Source: Catenovulum maritimum (GTDB taxonomy: Bacteria > Pseudomonadota > Gammaproteobacteria > Enterobacterales > Alteromonadaceae). Taken from it: a DNA stretch of 64,000 nucleotides. Positions 1 through 8,829 of the stretch are shown here, piece after piece. The stretch's first letter is position 1. Every line of letters begins with the position of its first letter. The notes under the pieces were generated by a model. It ran no database searches. It saw nothing but the letters and a program-made list of their open reading frames with translations, and had not been told where the DNA came from. The stretch is from assembly GCF_001050375.1 (NCBI RefSeq), contig NZ_KQ130483.1:62001-126000 (forward strand), written 5' to 3'. Position numbers and translations under genes: made by a program.

Positions 1-2
1 GG

Positions 3-557
3 TTTACTTATTTAGAGCAGGTTGATTTAACTTGGCTAATAGAACATACGATAAATACTCAATTGAGTAATATGTCAGCTGCGGAGCAAGCTCAATTAAG
101 ACAGCAAATGACGCCTGAGTCGATTCGCTATACTTACACTATAACGTCTGCTTTAATGACCATTTTACAAGCTGTTATACTAGCCGGTTATCTCAATATA
201 GTAACCAAACTAGATGAAGAGAATACAGATGGCTTTAGTGACTGGTTTGGCTTTATTTGGTGGGTTCAATTCCCGCTAATCATACAATTCTCACTCACTA
301 GCCTTATTGTTTTATTTTATCCTTCGAACCAAATAGATTTAACCTTACTTCAGTTTAGTTCAATAAATCAGTTAGTTGGGCTAGTGCCGGGAGATAAACT
401 GTATACCCTATTAACAAGTTTCGATTTCTTTAGTTTATGGTCACTGGTTATTCTATTTTATGGTTTGTCCGTGAAAACCAGCTTAAGTACTAAAAGCTTA
501 GTTAATATATGTTTGTTCCCTATCTTAATGCTAATTTTGTTAGGCTTGTTCTTGTAA
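3..557 (+). CDS. Yip1-family membrane protein, C-terminal part (cut by window edge)
   Basis: The frame is open to the left edge of the window, so the 5' end of the gene is missing; the TTG at 63 is unlikely to be the true start. The visible part has about four hydrophobic segments. It also has a VTKLDEENTDGFSDWFGF-like stretch between the first two membrane segments, typical of the small Yip1-domain inner-membrane proteins of Shewanella and Alteromonas. The function of that family in bacteria is not established. The gene is followed by strong hairpins and converges on the Bax-like gene. Confidence 0.65.
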   Translation, partial: FTYLEQVDLTWLIEHTINTQLSNMSAAEQAQLRQQMTPESIRYTYTITSALMTILQAVILAGYLNIVTKLDEENTDGFSDWFGFIWWVQFPLIIQFSLTSLIVLFYPSNQIDLTLLQFSSINQLVGLVPGDKLYTLLTSFDFFSLWSLVILFYGLSVKTSLSTKSLVNICLFPILMLILLGLFL

Positions 558-581
558 ATTCCAGAGTGGGATCAAATATCA

Positions 582-640
582 GGGCTTAATACTAATTTGA
601 GTATTAAGCCCGAGAAGTTAGATCTTCTGGCTTCTCGGGC
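582..640. terminator. Two overlapping hairpins between convergent genes
   Basis: Hairpin 1 has perfect 12-bp arms at 582-593 and 600-611 (GGGCTTAATACT and its complement) with a 6-nt loop. Hairpin 2 has perfect 10-bp arms at 608-617 and 631-640 (GCCCGAGAAG and its complement). They share bases 608-611, so the full stems cannot form together. The position between a plus-strand gene ending at 557 and a minus-strand gene ending at 677 suggests bidirectional termination. Confidence 0.7.
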
Positions 641-676
641 TAGTTAGAATTTAGTGAAATTAATTAAATCGCTATT

Positions 677-1474
677 TTAACTTTCATATTTAGATAATTT
701 ATTAAAACGAATCATTTGTCTAAGTTCTTCAACATATTCATGTTTCCGTTCTGAATATTGGATAAGGCCTGCAGCCAAAGCATGTCCCGTCACTTTTTGT
801 TTCTGTTTTATCAAATCAGCTCTGATGCCTCTTAACCCTTGATATGCTGGGTGTCGATTTAAATTCAATAAATATGAACGAACTGACGCAACTGGGCTAT
901 CAAATTTTCTAACTTCATGAATAGCGCCTTCATTTCTTTGATTTGGTGCTAACCCACAGCCTTCAGAAAAACACCATTGCCCGTATAAGTTATTTGCCTG
1001 CACAGCAAACCTAGATGTTCCCCAAGCTGATTCATTTGCAGCCTGCGCAATTGCTAAAGAAGCTGGTAACTTATTGATTCTACGATTTAAACTAGCAATC
1101 GTTTCTTTCGTAACCCCAGCCTCACAGTCAATTTTGTATCTTTGACAAACATTTACTAACCATTGTGTTTGATGTTCTGTAGCACTACCATCTAGTACTA
1201 ATTCAGCAACCTTTAAACTGGCCTCTCTGATTGTCGCAATACGCTCATTTTCAGATTTAATAATTGGTGCAATGAACTTAAAGAAAGCCTGCTTTCTCTG
1301 TTTACCTGCCGGATATTTTTTAAAATCAGGTAAAGGTTTTTCATCCGCAAAATAATTTAGGTTAACCAAATTAATCTTGCCTATTTTTGTTTCTTCCACT
1401 GACTCTATCGGTTTCTCTGAGCAAGCAGTTAACCATAATAAGAGCGCCAAAGATGTGATAATTTTTTTATTCAT
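677..1474 (-). CDS. Bax-like N-acetylglucosaminidase lipoprotein
   Basis: A 265-aa protein with a lipoprotein signal peptide (LTAC, lipidated Cys18). Its glucosaminidase domain occupies roughly residues 130-255. The motif AANESAWGTSRF contains the likely catalytic Glu148, and LYGQWCFSEGCG follows, as in the E. coli Bax protein. The family cleaves N-acetylglucosaminyl linkages in peptidoglycan; here it would act from the periplasmic face of a membrane. It lies 26 bp downstream of the avtA-like gene on the same strand and is probably co-transcribed with it. Confidence 0.8.
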   Translation of the reverse strand: MNKKIITSLALLLWLTACSEKPIESVEETKIGKINLVNLNYFADEKPLPDFKKYPAGKQRKQAFFKFIAPIIKSENERIATIREASLKVAELVLDGSATEHQTQWLVNVCQRYKIDCEAGVTKETIASLNRRINKLPASLAIAQAANESAWGTSRFAVQANNLYGQWCFSEGCGLAPNQRNEGAIHEVRKFDSPVASVRSYLLNLNRHPAYQGLRGIRADLIKQKQKVTGHALAAGLIQYSERKHEYVEELRQMIRFNKLSKYES

Positions 1475-1500
1475 AATGCCTTATCAATAATAATTAAAAT

Positions 1501-2745
1501 TTAAAGTGAACTAACTGTTTCACTGATAATATCAACGGCTTGTGACAATACATCTTCCGATTGACAATAAGAAAGCCTTAAACACTGATTTTGATGTTCC
1601 CAGATTGCGTCAGTTGCAAAAAAGAAGGGTTTACCATCCATAACCAATACCCCTTTTTGCTTCAGCTGATTATATAATTCAGTTGAAGTGACGGATAAAC
1701 CTTCAAACCATATCCATAAGAAGAAAGCACCTTCTGCCTGATGAAATCGATAGTTGATCCCTTTCATCTTTTGTCTGATTTGAGCGATTAAATAATCTCT
1801 TTTCTGGTTATAAAAAGGTTTAATAACCTTATCACATAAGTATTCAAGCTTATTTTGCTCAATTATACGGCTCATTAACTCAGGACCGAAATTACCGTTT
1901 GCTAGACTCATCACAGTATTAATATTGACTATCTTGTTTATGATATTCTCGTTTGCAACCACTATCCCAGTTCGAACAGCTGGGAGACCAAGTTTGGATA
2001 AACTAAAAACATTAATGATGTTTTCATTCCAAATATTATTAACATCTTGATACACAATATTTGGAAATGGCGCGCCATAGGCACAATCAATAATCAAAGG
2101 GACGTTATTTTGTTGTGCAAGCTCATTAAGACGCTGAACCTCATCATCACTTATAACATTTCCACTTGGGTTGGTTGGTCTAGAGACACAAATAGCAGAG
2201 GTTAGATCGGTAATATTTAAATTATCAAAATCTATATGATACTTAAATTCATCCTCGCCTATCTTTTCTATTTTAGGTAAACACCCAACAAAATATTCAC
2301 TACCTAATGCTTGGTCACTATAACCTAAATACTCAGGCACTAACGGGAATAGAAAGTGCTTATGGCCTTGTTTAGATGGCCCTGCAAGCATATTAATCAA
2401 AATAAAGAAAGCAGACTGGCTACCATTTGTAATTGCGATGTTTTTTTCACTAATCCCCCAATCAAAGCGCTGATTAAAATAATCTACCAGTAGTTTGATC
2501 AAAGTCTCTGAGCCTTGAGGTGATTGGTAAATACCAATTAATTTATGTAGTGCTTCTGGTGTATTAGCTATGTCAGATAATTGTTTAGCAATTTCAGTTT
2601 CAAATTCAGGAATATGCCCCGGATTACCACCACCTAAAAATAATAAATCTGGATTAACATTTAATGCCTGGCCTAAGTCATCCATTAAATCGACTATGCT
2701 GGCATTATTAGTGAGTTGCTCACCAAAGTTAGAAAGTTTAACCAT
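1501..2745 (-). CDS. avtA: Valine--pyruvate aminotransferase (AvtA)
   Basis: A 414-aa fold-type I PLP aminotransferase. It has the AvtA-type N-terminus with LFLGGGNPGHIPE, the substrate-binding SRPTNPSGN (about residues 188-196), and SLSKLGLPAVRTG with the PLP-binding Lys251. AvtA interconverts pyruvate and valine with alanine and 2-oxoisovalerate in branched-chain amino acid metabolism. Length fits the family (about 417 aa in E. coli). It is divergent from purEK across a 315-bp gap. Confidence 0.85.
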   Translation of the reverse strand: MVKLSNFGEQLTNNASIVDLMDDLGQALNVNPDLLFLGGGNPGHIPEFETEIAKQLSDIANTPEALHKLIGIYQSPQGSETLIKLLVDYFNQRFDWGISEKNIAITNGSQSAFFILINMLAGPSKQGHKHFLFPLVPEYLGYSDQALGSEYFVGCLPKIEKIGEDEFKYHIDFDNLNITDLTSAICVSRPTNPSGNVISDDEVQRLNELAQQNNVPLIIDCAYGAPFPNIVYQDVNNIWNENIINVFSLSKLGLPAVRTGIVVANENIINKIVNINTVMSLANGNFGPELMSRIIEQNKLEYLCDKVIKPFYNQKRDYLIAQIRQKMKGINYRFHQAEGAFFLWIWFEGLSVTSTELYNQLKQKGVLVMDGKPFFFATDAIWEHQNQCLRLSYCQSEDVLSQAVDIISETVSSL

Positions 2746-2970
2746 AAGTTGTTTTAAAATTTGTTTCTCGAATTACAATTTTGAGATTATATGACGCCAT
2801 TTTATAAATTACATGTTATTATTACTCTTTAATGCTATTTGAGTTAGCAGTTAGGGCTCTTTTCTAGGGTGCTTCTCGTTTCCCAATCGATTAAACGCAT
2901 TAAATCTAGGTTGAGCTTGTATTATTTAAACAGGCCATTACCAAACAAAACCAAATTTGATATTCATATT

Positions 2971-2993
2971 ATTTACTCATTAGGTGAGTAAAT
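2971..2993. promoter_or_regulatory. Perfect 9-bp inverted repeat upstream of purE
   Basis: ATTTACTCA at 2971-2979 and TGAGTAAAT at 2985-2993 form a perfect inverted repeat around TTAGG, followed by a T-rich run. It lies about 70 bp before the purE start, in the avtA/purE divergent region (2746-3060). It does not look like the E. coli PurR operator (ACGCAAACGTTTTCGT type). It could be an operator or a weak leader hairpin. I see no other clear structure in this gap. Confidence 0.4.
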
Positions 2994-3060
2994 TGTTTGT
3001 TTTTTATTTATTTAAAACAACAAAGAAGTTTATATAAACTTTTCAATTCAGGAGCTGAAA

Positions 3061-3555
3061 GTGAACGCTAAAGTCGCAATTATTATGGGATCACAAAGTG
3101 ATTGGAGCACAATGAAAAATGCTGCCGATGTTATGGATAAACTAAACGTAAAATACGACGTTGAAGTGGTATCTGCACACAGAACCCCAGATAAATTGAT
3201 GAGCTTTGCAAGTACTGCTGTTGAAAAAGGTTACCAAGTTATTATTGCGGGTGCAGGCGGCGCAGCTCACTTACCAGGTATGGTTGCGGCTAAAACTCGT
3301 TTACCGGTTTTAGGTGTACCAGTACAAAGTAAAGCACTAAGTGGTGTAGATAGCCTTTATTCGATTGTTCAAATGCCAAAAGGTGTTGCGGTTGGTACAC
3401 TAGCAATTGGTGAAGCTGGCGCTTTCAATGCTGGTTTAATGGCATCTCAAATCTTAGCAGTAACTGATGCAGAAATCGCTGATAATATTGAAGCATTTAG
3501 AACCCAACAAACTGAAACAGTATTAGCAAATCCGGATCCTAGAGAGTCAAACTAA
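3061..3555 (+). CDS. purE: N5-carboxyaminoimidazole ribonucleotide mutase (PurE)
   Basis: A 164-aa class I PurE, which converts N5-CAIR to CAIR in de novo purine synthesis. Family motifs are MGSQSDW near the N-terminus, SAHRTPDKL (catalytic His) and the glycine-rich [12 protein letters not shown]. The start is GTG, supported by AGGAG at 3050-3054, seven bases upstream. The stop overlaps the purK start by one base (TAATG), so translation is probably coupled. Confidence 0.96.
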   Translation: MNAKVAIIMGSQSDWSTMKNAADVMDKLNVKYDVEVVSAHRTPDKLMSFASTAVEKGYQVIIAGAGGAAHLPGMVAAKTRLPVLGVPVQSKALSGVDSLYSIVQMPKGVAVGTLAIGEAGAFNAGLMASQILAVTDAEIADNIEAFRTQQTETVLANPDPRESN

Positions 3556-4643
3556 TGTCTGAGTATTTTGAGCAAACATTATGGGTGTTAGGCGCAGGCC
3601 AACTAGGTAATATGTTGCAACACGCGGCTTATCCTTTAGGCGTAAACGTTAAGCCAATCGATATAGACGCTGCTCAAGCGCCCGTTTTAGCAAAAAATGA
3701 TGTTGTTACAGCAGAAAGAGAAGAATGGCCTTCAACGCCTGTTACTGATGCTTTAGCTGCTCACAGCAACTTCGCAAATCAAGCATTTTTTGCAACAATT
3801 GCTGATAGATTCAAGCAAAAATCTTTACTAGATGAATTAGAATTAGCGACAGCCCCATGGCAGTTAGTTGAAACAGCAACAACTGAATCGGACCTGCACA
3901 ATAAGCTGGGTGACCGAGTATTATTGAAGCGTCGCAAAGGCGGATATGATGGCCGTGGTCAACACTGGTTAAAAAAAGCTGAGCAGTCTTTAATTCCTGA
4001 CGATTGGCATAATAATGCCATTGCAGAACAAGCGATTAATTTTTGTGAAGAAGTTTCATTAATTGGCGTTCGCGATCAACAAGGCAAATGTTATTTTTAC
4101 CCATTAACTTTGAATCTTCATCAAAATGGAATTTTAACCGCTTCTATTAGTCCACTAAATCGACTTAAACCTTATCAAGAGACAGCTGAAAAAATGCTGA
4201 CTAAACTCATGTCTGCAGTTGATTATGTCGGTGTTATGGCAATGGAATGTTTCAAAGTCGGAGATAAGTTACTCATTAATGAAATTGCACCAAGAGTTCA
4301 CAATAGTGGACACTGGACTCAAGCTGGTAGCAATATTAGCCAGTTTGAAAGTCATGTTAGATGTGTGACTGGTTTACCTATGATAGTCCCTAGTATTCGC
4401 AACACTAACTTTATGATTAACCTAATTGGTTGTGAGTTAGATAAAAGGTGGCTAGCTGTAGAAGGCTCCGAACTATTTTGGTATCAAAAAAGTGTACGTG
4501 CTGGTCGAAAAGTGGGTCATATTAATTTTAGCAAAACTGGAGTTGAAAATATTTCAGCCGCGCTAGATCAAATTGAGCCTTTGTTACCAAGCCAATATAG
4601 CGACACGATCAACTGGTTACGCAAAGAGTTACTAATAAATTAA
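3555..4643 (+). CDS. purK: N5-carboxyaminoimidazole ribonucleotide synthase (PurK)
   Basis: A 362-aa ATP-grasp enzyme that makes N5-CAIR from AIR, bicarbonate and ATP, the substrate for PurE. It begins with WVLGAGQLGNML. The ATP-grasp region includes LLKRRKGGYDGRG, EQAINFCEEVSLIGVR and INEIAPRVHNSGHWT. It is translationally coupled to purE and followed by an intrinsic terminator. Confidence 0.96.
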   Translation: MSEYFEQTLWVLGAGQLGNMLQHAAYPLGVNVKPIDIDAAQAPVLAKNDVVTAEREEWPSTPVTDALAAHSNFANQAFFATIADRFKQKSLLDELELATAPWQLVETATTESDLHNKLGDRVLLKRRKGGYDGRGQHWLKKAEQSLIPDDWHNNAIAEQAINFCEEVSLIGVRDQQGKCYFYPLTLNLHQNGILTASISPLNRLKPYQETAEKMLTKLMSAVDYVGVMAMECFKVGDKLLINEIAPRVHNSGHWTQAGSNISQFESHVRCVTGLPMIVPSIRNTNFMINLIGCELDKRWLAVEGSELFWYQKSVRAGRKVGHINFSKTGVENISAALDQIEPLLPSQYSDTINWLRKELLIN

Positions 4644-4661
4644 CACTTTAAAAACACCAGT

Positions 4662-4692
4662 AAAAATAGGGCAACAACTGCCCTATTTTTTT
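4662..4692 (+). terminator. Intrinsic terminator of purEK
   Basis: 12-bp arms AAAAATAGGGCA (4662-4673) and its complement (4679-4690) around a 5-nt loop. The right arm runs into a T tract ending at 4692. It lies 19 bp after the purK stop. Confidence 0.9.
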
Positions 4693-4822
4693 ATCAAAAA
4701 TTTGTCCTCTCCAAAAAATTCGACAATACTCATCATTATCATGTTTTATTTTAGCTAAAGGCCATTTTAATGGAGAATAGACGCATCTAAGATAAACCAT
4801 AAAAAAATCAAAAGGTTGATAT

Positions 4823-5221
4823 ATGGGCGATTTAAAGCCAGACGGTGAGTTAATTTTAAGAACACAAGCAATGCCAGCAGATACAAATGCGAATGGCGAT
4901 ATCTTTGGTGGTTGGATAATGGCGCAAATGGATATTGCTGGTGGCATGATGGCTAAAGCGGTTGCAAAAAGCAGAACTGTAACTGTTGCTGTAGACAGCA
5001 TTCGATTTATTCAAGCCGTTCATGTTGGGGATATTTTTAGCTGTTATGGTAGCGTAGCTCACATAGGCAACACATCACTAAAAATTCAACTGGAAGTATG
5101 GGTTGAGCCTGTATTAAGAACTGGTCTAGAAAACAAGAATAGCTTCAAGGTTTGCGAAGGTATATTCACTTATGTTGCGATTGATGACAATGGTCAAAAG
5201 CACAAAGTAAAACGAGATTAA
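4823..5221 (+). CDS. yciA: YciA-family acyl-CoA thioesterase
   Basis: A 132-aa single hotdog domain. The motif TNANGDIFGGWIMAQMDIAG (residues 21-40) is the YciA signature, with Asn24/Asp26 at the start of the hotdog helix. YciA hydrolyses a broad range of acyl-CoAs in the cytoplasm. It stands as a single gene after the purK terminator, with a long palindrome directly downstream. Confidence 0.9.
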   Translation: MGDLKPDGELILRTQAMPADTNANGDIFGGWIMAQMDIAGGMMAKAVAKSRTVTVAVDSIRFIQAVHVGDIFSCYGSVAHIGNTSLKIQLEVWVEPVLRTGLENKNSFKVCEGIFTYVAIDDNGQKHKVKRD

Positions 5222-5231
5222 TCAGCTCTCT

Positions 5232-5260
5232 TTAGCCTATTGCATTATGCAATAGGCTAA
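5232..5260. terminator. Long palindrome between convergent yciA and histidine kinase
   Basis: TTAGCCTATTGCAT (5232-5245) and its exact complement (5247-5260) are separated by one base. The position between converging genes suggests a bidirectional terminator or 3'-end stabilising hairpin, although no long T tract follows on the plus strand. Its centre (5240-5252) happens to match the LuxO core discussed elsewhere. Confidence 0.65.
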
Positions 5261-5285
5261 TACATTTGGTGGCTTAATATTCAGC

Positions 5286-7328
5286 CTAACTAGCATCTTG
5301 CGCTTTTAATACCCAGTAATTAATTTTATCTGCCAATAAAGCTGAATCTATTGGCTTTGTTAAAAAATCATTCATTCCCGCGTTTAAACAATTTCTTTGA
5401 TCTTCCACGCTCGCATTTGCAGTTAATGCAATAATTGGCGTTTTATCTTTAGGCCAATTTCCGCGTATCAATTTACTGGCTGTAAGGCCATCAACTTCAG
5501 GCATCATCATATCCATCAATATAATATCAAAGCTTTTTTCTTTTAATATATTGACGGCTACCTGCCCATTTTCGGCAATGGTCACTTCATGGTTTCGCTT
5601 TTCAAGTAAAGCTTTTATTACTAATTGATTAGACAGGTTATCTTCTGCTAATAAAATAGAATATGCCCTATGGCTATGTATTTGCGATTGAATATTTTGA
5701 CCTGAAACTTGCGGTTTAGATATAAACAGCTGCTTAATCGGTAATTCAACAACAAATTCAGAGCCTTGATTGATTTGGCTCGTACATTTTATTTCCCCTC
5801 GCATCATCTCAATAATTGCTTTGCAAATAGTTAAACCCAAACCTGTACCACCAAATCTTCGATTTAAATGTATTTCGGCCTGAGTAAAAGGCTGAAAAAT
5901 TGAGGCTAATTTATCTTCAGGGATGCCGATTCCTGTGTCTTTGACTTTAATGGTTATACGTGAATTTTGATAACTTAGCGATAAAGTAACCTTCCCCTTT
6001 GCAGTAAATTTAATCGCATTACCAACTAGATTGAATAATATTTGAGACAAGCGTGTCGGGTCACTTTCGATTATTTCTGGTAAATCGTGATACACAGTTT
6101 GAAATTCAATTCCTTTTACTACAGATTGGGAATCAAACTGCAATTCTAAATTGTCCAATAATGAATTCAAATTAACCGGGATAGATTCTAGTTCAAACTT
6201 TCCAGACTCAATTTTCGCTAAATCTAAAGTATCTGAGATCAAGTTTTGTAATAATTTAGCACTACCTTGCGCAGCATTAATGTATTTTAATTGAGTCGCT
6301 TTTAAATCGCTATCTTGAAGTAATTCTAAGTTCCCTAATATGACATTAATCGGTGTTCTAATTTCGTGTGACATAGTCGCTAAAAAAGCCGATTTAGCGG
6401 CGTTTGCTGTTTCAGCTAACTCTTTAGCAACTTGTAGATCCCGCTCTCTTTTCTTATGGTAATTTATATCTTTACCTGTCCCCATGTAACCCGAAAAACA
6501 GCCAAATTCATCTTGTTTAATAAAGCCATTTAGTGCAATCCATCTAGTGTTACCTTTACTATCTAACATCTCAAATTCAAAATCGTAAAATTGTTGTTGG
6601 CACTTAAGTAGATATTCAAATTGACTCCACTTTTTAAGCTGGCTTAACTCCTTTTCGGATGCGACTTGAGCTATATGTTTACCGATAAAATGTTGATATA
6701 AATTTTTATTTTTCTGATTGTCGTTGGTTGAAACATAACTAAAACATAATGAATTGTCAGTTTCCCAGAACCAATCCGATGCTGATTCGGCAAAAGCTCT
6801 AAATCTTTTTTCGCTGGTTTGTAATGCTTTAGTTTTTTCCGCAACCTTCCTAGTTAAGTTTTCTCTATTCAAAATATTTAAGCTGCACTGCTTAATAAGT
6901 GGATAGAGACAATTCAGTTCATCAATCATCTCTAGATTGAATTTATTAATACAACTGCTCGTCAGTAAAACAACTAGATTTTGTTTAGATAACTTAACAC
7001 CGACAACAATCAAAGATGCGATAGCAGCTTGTATCGGCGTTTTTTGGCTAATTAATTCATTAATGAAATTGGACTGGGATAACACGCATGCCTCTTGGCT
7101 CTGAGCTTGATTAAATAATTCGCCCTGTGACCAAATAGTGTCATGATAAATAGCATCTGTAGATGCTATTTCTACATAGGTTTTATCAGCTTGCTCTAAC
7201 AAAATAATCACATTATCACATTGAGCAATAGGTGAGAGTAAACTCTGTAAGCAAATTAAAGTATCAGTGTTATTGTCAGATGAAGAAATTGCATTAAGAG
7301 CATTCAACAAATAGCCTGTGTCCATCAA
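5286..7328 (-). CDS. Hybrid sensor histidine kinase (PAS-HisKA-HATPase-REC)
   Basis: A 680-aa soluble kinase with no membrane segments. Residues 1-150 are a GAF-like sensor region of unknown ligand, and about 170-292 are a PAS domain. HisKA contains ATMSHEIRTPIN with phospho-acceptor His321. The HATPase has NLVGNAIKF, DTGIGI and GGTGLGL. A C-terminal receiver domain has ILMDMMMPE with phospho-acceptor Asp606. A hybrid kinase ending in REC normally passes phosphate to an HPt protein, and one lies 1.1 kb away (8457-8828). I infer, but cannot show, that they are partners. An upstream palindrome at 7409-7423 lies in its divergent promoter region with the YvcK-like gene. Confidence 0.88.
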   Translation of the reverse strand: MMDTGYLLNALNAISSSDNNTDTLICLQSLLSPIAQCDNVIILLEQADKTYVEIASTDAIYHDTIWSQGELFNQAQSQEACVLSQSNFINELISQKTPIQAAIASLIVVGVKLSKQNLVVLLTSSCINKFNLEMIDELNCLYPLIKQCSLNILNRENLTRKVAEKTKALQTSEKRFRAFAESASDWFWETDNSLCFSYVSTNDNQKNKNLYQHFIGKHIAQVASEKELSQLKKWSQFEYLLKCQQQFYDFEFEMLDSKGNTRWIALNGFIKQDEFGCFSGYMGTGKDINYHKKRERDLQVAKELAETANAAKSAFLATMSHEIRTPINVILGNLELLQDSDLKATQLKYINAAQGSAKLLQNLISDTLDLAKIESGKFELESIPVNLNSLLDNLELQFDSQSVVKGIEFQTVYHDLPEIIESDPTRLSQILFNLVGNAIKFTAKGKVTLSLSYQNSRITIKVKDTGIGIPEDKLASIFQPFTQAEIHLNRRFGGTGLGLTICKAIIEMMRGEIKCTSQINQGSEFVVELPIKQLFISKPQVSGQNIQSQIHSHRAYSILLAEDNLSNQLVIKALLEKRNHEVTIAENGQVAVNILKEKSFDIILMDMMMPEVDGLTASKLIRGNWPKDKTPIIALTANASVEDQRNCLNAGMNDFLTKPIDSALLADKINYWVLKAQDAS

Positions 7329-7408
7329 ATAGTCCTTTTAAACTACACAGTTAAACTTTAGCCGACTGCCAAATAAATACAACAACTCATTTTCATTCTG
7401 CTTCTTAA

Positions 7409-7423
7409 TTTGCAAAATGCGAA
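7409..7423. promoter_or_regulatory. LuxO-box-like palindrome (kinase / yvcK intergenic)
   Basis: TTTGCAAAATGCGAA differs at one position from the palindrome TTTGCAAAATGCAAA seen at the other loci. It lies between divergent genes at 7328 and 7528. Confidence 0.5.
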
Positions 7424-7475
7424 TGCACCACACGAGAAAACACAATAAACATCTATATATCATACAGTTAAAATT

Positions 7476-7491
7476 TGGCTTCAAATTTGAA
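7476..7491 (+). promoter_or_regulatory. Weak sigma-54-like -24/-12 element for the YvcK-like gene
   Basis: TGGCTT-CAAAT-TTGAA has the right spacing and resembles TGGCAC-N5-TTGCA, but the -12 GC is GA. It ends 36 bp before the start codon, and the LuxO-like box lies 53-67 bp upstream of it. It is the weakest of the five candidates. Confidence 0.3.
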
Positions 7492-7527
7492 TTTAAATAA
7501 CTAATAACAATAATTTTTAGGTGATAT

Positions 7528-8460
7528 ATGAAAATTGTATGTATTGGCGGTGGTCATGGTTTGTCAAATGTACTCTCTGCCATCAAGCATTTGCCAGTTG
7601 AGATAACCGCAATAGTGGCAACTACAGATAATGGCGGTAGCACAGGAAAAATCAGACAAGCTTTCAATAATATAGCTTGGGGAGACATTAGACGTTGTTT
7701 ATGCGCTTTAACCGACCAACAACACCCAATGCATCAAATACTTTGCCACAGATTTAACCAAGTGAACGAGTTTTCAGGGCACTCGGTAGGTAATCTACTA
7801 TTACTAAGTTGCGAACAGCTTAAAATGACGCCGCAACAAAGTATAGATAGTTTTAAAGCTATGCTTGATATAAAACATGAGATTAGACCTATGAGCGAAA
7901 CGCCAACTGATTTAATCGCAATCACAAAAGATAGCAAACAAATTATTGGCGAATGCCAGATAGATAAATTAGACGAATTACCCATTTCTTTGAGCTTAAC
8001 CCATAGTGTTAAAACTAGTCATGAGAATATTAAAGATATCTTAAATGCAGACTTAATCTTAATTGGACCCGGTAGCAACTTAACCAGCATAATGCCTGTG
8101 TTACTTGTGCCACAAATTCAACAAGCCTTAAAACACACCCAAGCTAATAAAATACTAATTTCAAATCTATCAGATGAAAAAAGTGTTGCGTCAAGTGTGC
8201 CCTATTCAAAGTTATTAGACTGGATGTATTCACAACTAGGTTTTCAAGCATTTGATCATGTTTTGACTGACACTAAAGTGAATTTGGCGACTAAAAATAA
8301 TCAAATAAAGTTCGACTTCTCCGATAAAGTTCAAGCTTTATATGCAAAGCAATCTGTTAGACCCAGTCAAACCGGGCAACATAATATTAAACAACTAACA
8401 AACGCCATCGAGACTATTTTGCTTGGTTTAATACAACAAAAATCAGTCAGAACCGCTTAG
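7528..8460 (+). CDS. YvcK/CofD-family protein (gluconeogenesis-factor-like)
   Basis: A 310-aa protein that opens with KIVCIGGGHGLSNVL, followed by TTDNGGSTGKIR and WGDIRRCLCAL, diagnostic of the YvcK/CofD fold. ILIGPGSNLTSIMPVLLVP is also typical. YvcK proteins bind UDP-sugars and influence central carbon metabolism and cell shape in Bacillus; E. coli YbhK is the enteric homologue. Here it sits beside polysaccharide regulators rather than in a moa or ptsN context. A link to UDP-sugar supply is only a guess. It converges on the HPt gene with a 4-bp overlap. Confidence 0.8.
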   Translation: MKIVCIGGGHGLSNVLSAIKHLPVEITAIVATTDNGGSTGKIRQAFNNIAWGDIRRCLCALTDQQHPMHQILCHRFNQVNEFSGHSVGNLLLLSCEQLKMTPQQSIDSFKAMLDIKHEIRPMSETPTDLIAITKDSKQIIGECQIDKLDELPISLSLTHSVKTSHENIKDILNADLILIGPGSNLTSIMPVLLVPQIQQALKHTQANKILISNLSDEKSVASSVPYSKLLDWMYSQLGFQAFDHVLTDTKVNLATKNNQIKFDFSDKVQALYAKQSVRPSQTGQHNIKQLTNAIETILLGLIQQKSVRTA

Positions 8461-8828
8461 AACTGTTGAGCTTGACTATAGCTGACTTGAGATAAAGCAT
8501 AAGTAATCGTCGCTTGGTGCAGTTGAGTAATTTCGCATGACAGCTGGGAGAGTAATTTGGTATCAGCTGACTTAGCCGCTTGCTCTGCTTGCTCACTAAC
8601 AATCGCTAACTGTTCAGCACCATAAGTTTTAGAGCTAGATTTAAGACTATGAGCATGTAATTCACAAGCTTTTAAATCTTGCTTCACTATAGCAGATATT
8701 AATTTTTGGCAAATTTGCTGACTTTCTTCAATGTAAACCTTAAGCAATTGAAGAAATAAATCATTGCCTACGTCATAAATCAATTTTTGACAAATTGTGT
8801 CATCTAAATATTTTTCATTGGAGGTCAT
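8457..8828 (-). CDS. Stand-alone HPt (LuxU-like) phosphotransfer protein
   Basis: A 123-aa helical HPt domain with HAHSLKSSSKTYGAEQL; the likely phospho-histidine is His60. The frame also extends to 8897, but I chose ATG at 8826-8828 because AAGGA lies just upstream on the minus strand and the HPt fold begins there. HPt proteins of this kind shuttle phosphate between hybrid kinases and response regulators, as LuxU does for LuxO. A LuxO/SypG-like regulator lies 1 kb away and a hybrid kinase 1.1 kb away on the other side. Its start codon is one base from that of the divergent glycosyltransferase. Confidence 0.8.
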   Translation of the reverse strand: MTSNEKYLDDTICQKLIYDVGNDLFLQLLKVYIEESQQICQKLISAIVKQDLKACELHAHSLKSSSKTYGAEQLAIVSEQAEQAAKSADTKLLSQLSCEITQLHQATITYALSQVSYSQAQQF

Positions 8829-8829
8829 T

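Noticed and set aside
4648-5001. Minus-strand ORF of 117 aa overlapping yciA
   Set aside because: Runs antisense through the purK terminator and yciA and has no recognisable protein features; a shadow frame.
5240-5252. TTGCATTATGCAA, an exact LuxO core match
   Set aside because: It is the centre of a 14-bp-arm palindrome between two converging genes, with no start codon or sigma-54 element downstream. It is explained better as part of a terminator.
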